Origin: JAVVWB01 sp036652335
Lineage (GTDB): Bacteria > Synergistota > Synergistia > Synergistales > Synergistaceae
Length of the DNA: 17,429 nucleotides
Direction: 5' to 3'
Assembly: GCA_036652335.1 (NCBI GenBank)
Contig: JAVVWB010000014.1
Location: 1 to 17,429, forward strand
The notes under the pieces: model-generated
Database searches by the model: none
Told to the model about the DNA's origin: nothing
Seen by the model: only the letters and a program-made list of their open reading frames with translations
Translations under genes and position numbers: made by a program
In this document: positions 15,340-17,429 of the stretch, piece after piece
How the letters are laid out: every line of letters begins with the position of its first letter
How positions within the stretch are numbered: position 1 is the stretch's first letter

Positions 15340-16379
15340 GATGGGAACACTCCTAAATTAGTAAGTCCTGTATCTTCTTTGTAGCCAAACAATAAGTTCA
15401 TATTTTGTACTGCTTGACCAGCAGCACCTTTTACTAAATTATCAAGAGCAGAGGTAATAACAATTCTATTTGTTCTATTATCTTTAAAGATATTCATATC
15501 AAAGAAATTAGATGCTTTTACCCATCTTATCTCAGCACTCTCAGTACCATCAATAATTCTAACAAATCTATCATCTTTGTAAAAATCTTTTGCCATTTGT
15601 TTCAAGTTCTCTTGTGTCATATTTTTATCTTTTAACTTTGCATATATTGTCGTTAGTATTCCTCTGTTTATAGGAAGTAAATGAGGCGTAAATATAATCG
15701 GTCCTTGCAATTCAAGCACCTGTTCTATTTCTGGAGTATGCCTGTGAGATGCAATCTTATAAGCTTTAAAGTTTTCATTTACTTCACAGAATAAATTAGA
15801 TGTAACCGCACTCCTGCCAGCTCCTGACGTTCCAGATTTTGCATCTATAATAATTGAGGCATTATCAATCACATTGCCTTTGACAAAAGGAGCTAAGGAT
15901 AAAATTGAACAGGTGGCATAACAACCTGGATTTGCTATAAGATTAGAACCTTTTATTTTTTCTCTAAATAATTCCGGCAAACCATACACTGCTTTAGAAA
16001 GCAATGTTTCACCATGATGCTTAACCTTATACCATTCTTCATATGTAGCAACATCGTTGAGTCTAAAATCTGCACCCAAATCTATAACCTTACATCTATT
16101 AAGAACCGATAACGTCACCTTTTCACTAGCTATCCCATGTGGGAGAGCAAGGAATATTACATCACATTCTTTTGAGAAGTGTTCAATATCTTCCTCTACG
16201 CAAATTTCTGCTCCAGAGAAATCATAATCACTAAAATTTCTATAAATATCTTTTATTGACTCACCCACATAACTTCGTGAAGCAAGGTACTTCAAGCGAA
16301 CCATGGGATGAGCAAGCAAAATTCGTATCAATTCCTGACCACTATATCCCGTTGCACCTATTATTGCTACATTTAACAT
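15336..16379 (-). CDS. argC: N-acetyl-gamma-glutamyl-phosphate reductase
   Basis: ArgC reduces N-acetylglutamyl phosphate with NADPH to the semialdehyde, third step of arginine synthesis. The 347-residue protein has the nucleotide motif GATGYSGQEL (8-17), IFLALPHGIASE (75-86), DLGADFRL (100-107), the catalytic Cys153 in NPGCYAT (150-156), SGTSGAGRSA, and the histidine of HRHTPEIEQ, ending with AAGQAVQNMN near the C-terminus. This is the long-type (type 1) enzyme with full length. It is first in argC-J-B-D; its TGA stop overlaps the argJ start by four bases, which also shows TGA is a working stop codon here. The ATG at 16379 is preceded by AAGGGAAG as ribosome site, and a promoter candidate lies at 16418-16446. 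Confidence 0.97.
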   Translation of the reverse strand: MLNVAIIGATGYSGQELIRILLAHPMVRLKYLASRSYVGESIKDIYRNFSDYDFSGAEICVEEDIEHFSKECDVIFLALPHGIASEKVTLSVLNRCKVIDLGADFRLNDVATYEEWYKVKHHGETLLSKAVYGLPELFREKIKGSNLIANPGCYATCSILSLAPFVKGNVIDNASIIIDAKSGTSGAGRSAVTSNLFCEVNENFKAYKIASHRHTPEIEQVLELQGPIIFTPHLLPINRGILTTIYAKLKDKNMTQENLKQMAKDFYKDDRFVRIIDGTESAEIRWVKASNFFDMNIFKDNRTNRIVITSALDNLVKGAAGQAVQNMNLLFGYKEDTGLTNLGVFPS

Positions 16380-16417
16380 GACACTTCACTTCCCTTGCTA
16401 ATAATGAACATTTATAG

Positions 16418-16446
16418 AATATACACTTAAAAAGCAATGTTTGCAA
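16418..16446 (-). promoter_or_regulatory. Putative promoter of the argCJBD operon
   Basis: On the minus strand TTGCAA (16441-16446) and TATATT (16418-16423) are separated by 17 bases; four and five consensus matches. It gives a leader of about 30 bases before argC. A second TATAAT (16511-16516, minus strand) lacks a good -35 at the right distance. Confidence 0.5.
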
Positions 16447-16558
16447 TCAATTTTTTAAACTTTTTTTTATATCATTTCCAAAAATAAACTTTATAATACA
16501 TTTCTTTCAGATTATAATTTAATATAGACAAAAATCTCATTTAATTTTGCATTATTTG

Positions 16559-16573
16559 TGAATTATAAATTCA
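16559..16573. promoter_or_regulatory. ARG-box-like palindrome, possible ArgR site
   Basis: TGAAT and ATTCA half-sites flank the five-base centre TATAA, giving a near-perfect 15-base palindrome. The classic ArgR/AhrC box has the same half-sites around four A/T bases, so this one is a base longer. It lies about 180 bases before the argC start and about 45 bases upstream of a TATAAT on the argC strand. AT-rich context raises the chance of coincidence. Confidence 0.3.
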
Positions 16574-16663
16574 GCCAGCTTCTTGATAAAAAAACATAAA
16601 TATCTCTAAGATACTTGAATAACACCAATATCTTTTATTGCTAAAGTTTAAAATAGGGATAGA

Positions 16664-16699
16664 TTTTTCTTCTAAAAAGAGAACTTATTAGAAGAGAAA
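16664..16699. repeat. Imperfect inverted repeat in the spacer
   Basis: TTTTTCTTCTAA (16664-16675) pairs with TTAGAAGAGAAA (16688-16699) over 12 positions with one G:U pair and a 12-base loop. No T-run follows on either strand, so it does not look like a normal terminator. Purpose unknown. Confidence 0.4.
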
Positions 16700-17316
16700 A
16701 AATGAACGAAGCAAAGATGTTTGATTAATATATTAAATCATAAAAAATAACTACTTTTTCTTCACCAAAAATAAATCATCTATTAAACGACAAAAATATT
16801 TTTTATAATCACATTGTATTTAATTTTTAAGAAAATCAAAGATAACAAGAAAAATCCATTCAAATAAAAACAGAAAAAATTATTTCAATTTCAACTAAGG
16901 ACAAATTATTTGATACAATTACACTAGAAGCTATTAATCTTAAATCTAACTTAATCCTATATGTGTCAATAAGCATTTACTTGTAACAGCAAAATTTAAG
17001 AATATATTTTCATTATTCTCTAATAGACCTTGCAATATGTGACAAAAAGAACAAATTGGTTAATATAGCCAAAAAAGACACATAAAAAATCCTCTAATTT
17101 TTTAGTTAACTTTCACAAATATCTATATTTTCTTCTCTAAAAAAAGCCAAAAATCTCGCTGATATTAGGCTCAAATCACTAATGTTCACTCTTTTTTACT
17201 TGCAAAATTAAATACTGACAACTCATTATATTTAACTTGTGCATTTGCAATACAAAAAAAGTAAATTAGTCAAAATTATTATTCTAAACAACAAAGATTT
17301 TCTTGTAAGTTAGGAA

Positions 17317-17322
17317 TATAAT
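17317..17322 (+). promoter_or_regulatory. Possible -10 box of the rightward gene at the right edge
   Basis: A perfect TATAAT lies 55 bases before the ATG at 17377. No acceptable -35 box is found 16-18 bases upstream, so support is only moderate. Confidence 0.35.
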
Positions 17323-17376
17323 ACTAAACAAGAAATCTATGTTTACATTACATAAATAAAAAGGAGGGTAAATTAA

Positions 17377-17429
17377 ATGATTGATCTTACCAAAGAAAAT
17401 TGTGACGCTGAAGTACGTGAGGAAAAGTC
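17377..17429 (+). CDS. 5' end of a gene, possibly thioredoxin (truncated by the window)
   Basis: Only 17 full codons are inside the window. The ATG follows an excellent ribosome site, AAGGAGGG (17361-17368), by eight bases, so the gene is real and probably well expressed. The peptide MIDLTKENCDAEVREEK has the beta1-alpha1 pattern of thioredoxins (a hydrophobic start, then TKEN-x-x-x-EV), where phenylalanine usually stands at the position of Cys9. The catalytic CxxC motif would lie beyond the edge, so the identity is tentative. Some amino-acid-fermenting anaerobes carry a thioredoxin at the head of glycine-reductase loci; whether that applies here cannot be seen. Confidence 0.5.
   Translation, partial: MIDLTKENCDAEVREEK

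Larger units (their letters stand above)
16380..17376. other. Gene-free, very AT-rich spacer between divergent genes
   Basis: About one kilobase separates argC (leftward) from the gene starting at 17377 (rightward). No open frame of convincing length or ribosome site is present on either strand, and I see no tRNA, riboswitch core, CRISPR or direct repeat array. Visible pieces are the argC promoter, an ARG-box-like palindrome (16559-16573), a 12-bp inverted repeat (16664-16699) and a TATAAT box (17317-17322) ahead of the rightward gene. The plus strand is markedly A-rich. It may be eroded coding sequence, a regulatory region, or neutral spacer. Confidence 0.6.

Noticed and set aside
16701..16728. 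Short ATG frame MNEAKMFD in the spacer
   Set aside because: Eight codons with no clear ribosome site; such frames are expected by chance.
17100..17376. Glycine riboswitch upstream of the thioredoxin-like gene
   Set aside because: I looked for the conserved GGAGAG and paired purine-rich core and saw none in this AT-rich stretch.

Overview
The window is chromosomal DNA from an AT-rich anaerobic-type bacterium that uses strong Shine-Dalgarno sites and the standard code (argC ends in a genuine TGA that overlaps the argJ start). The gene order rimO-pgpA-cinA-thpR-recA, together with a clustered argCJBD operon, is what I would expect of Synergistota, here a low-GC member. That placement is an inference from order and protein character, not a proof; a Firmicutes-like anaerobe is the main alternative.

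Layout. (1) 1-223: no gene, but a near-consensus promoter at the left edge fires leftward out of the window. (2) 224-5317, minus strand: a compact run transcribed leftward, asparaginase-like protein > rimO > pgpA > cinA/pncC > thpR > recA, with a recA promoter inside the end of thpR and a clean intrinsic terminator after recA. (3) 5533-9803, plus strand: a DedA membrane protein and a metallo-beta-lactamase-fold hydrolase as one unit, a probable terminator, then a YfcC-family carrier and an M20 amidohydrolase as a second unit. A bidirectional terminator at 9840-9880 separates this from (4) 9890-16379, minus strand: argC > argJ > argB > argD (arginine/ornithine synthesis by the acetyl-recycling route), an argD terminator with an unusually structured loop, and typA/bipA with its own promoter. 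(5) 16380-17376: about 1 kb of very AT-rich DNA without a recognisable gene. (6) 17377-end: the first codons of a rightward gene, possibly a thioredoxin, behind a very strong ribosome binding site.

The genes are mostly housekeeping: translation (rimO, typA), lipid phosphatase (pgpA), NMN recycling (cinA-like), RNA end processing (thpR), recombination (recA), and arginine synthesis. ArgJ recycles the acetyl group and ArgB carries the N-terminal helix typical of arginine-inhibited kinases, so flux control probably sits at ArgB. The YfcC carrier plus M20 enzyme look like an uptake-and-hydrolysis pair for an N-acyl amino acid or small peptide.

The most notable oddities are: thpR has an in-frame TGA at codon 4 and no usual start codon after it, although the rest of the frame and both catalytic HxTx motifs are intact; the asparaginase-like protein heading the recA run lacks the catalytic threonines, aspartate and lysine of its family; an ARG-box-like palindrome lies far upstream of argC; and the 1 kb spacer has no visible content. 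I did not find a clearly new multi-gene system, CRISPR array, phage or insertion sequence.
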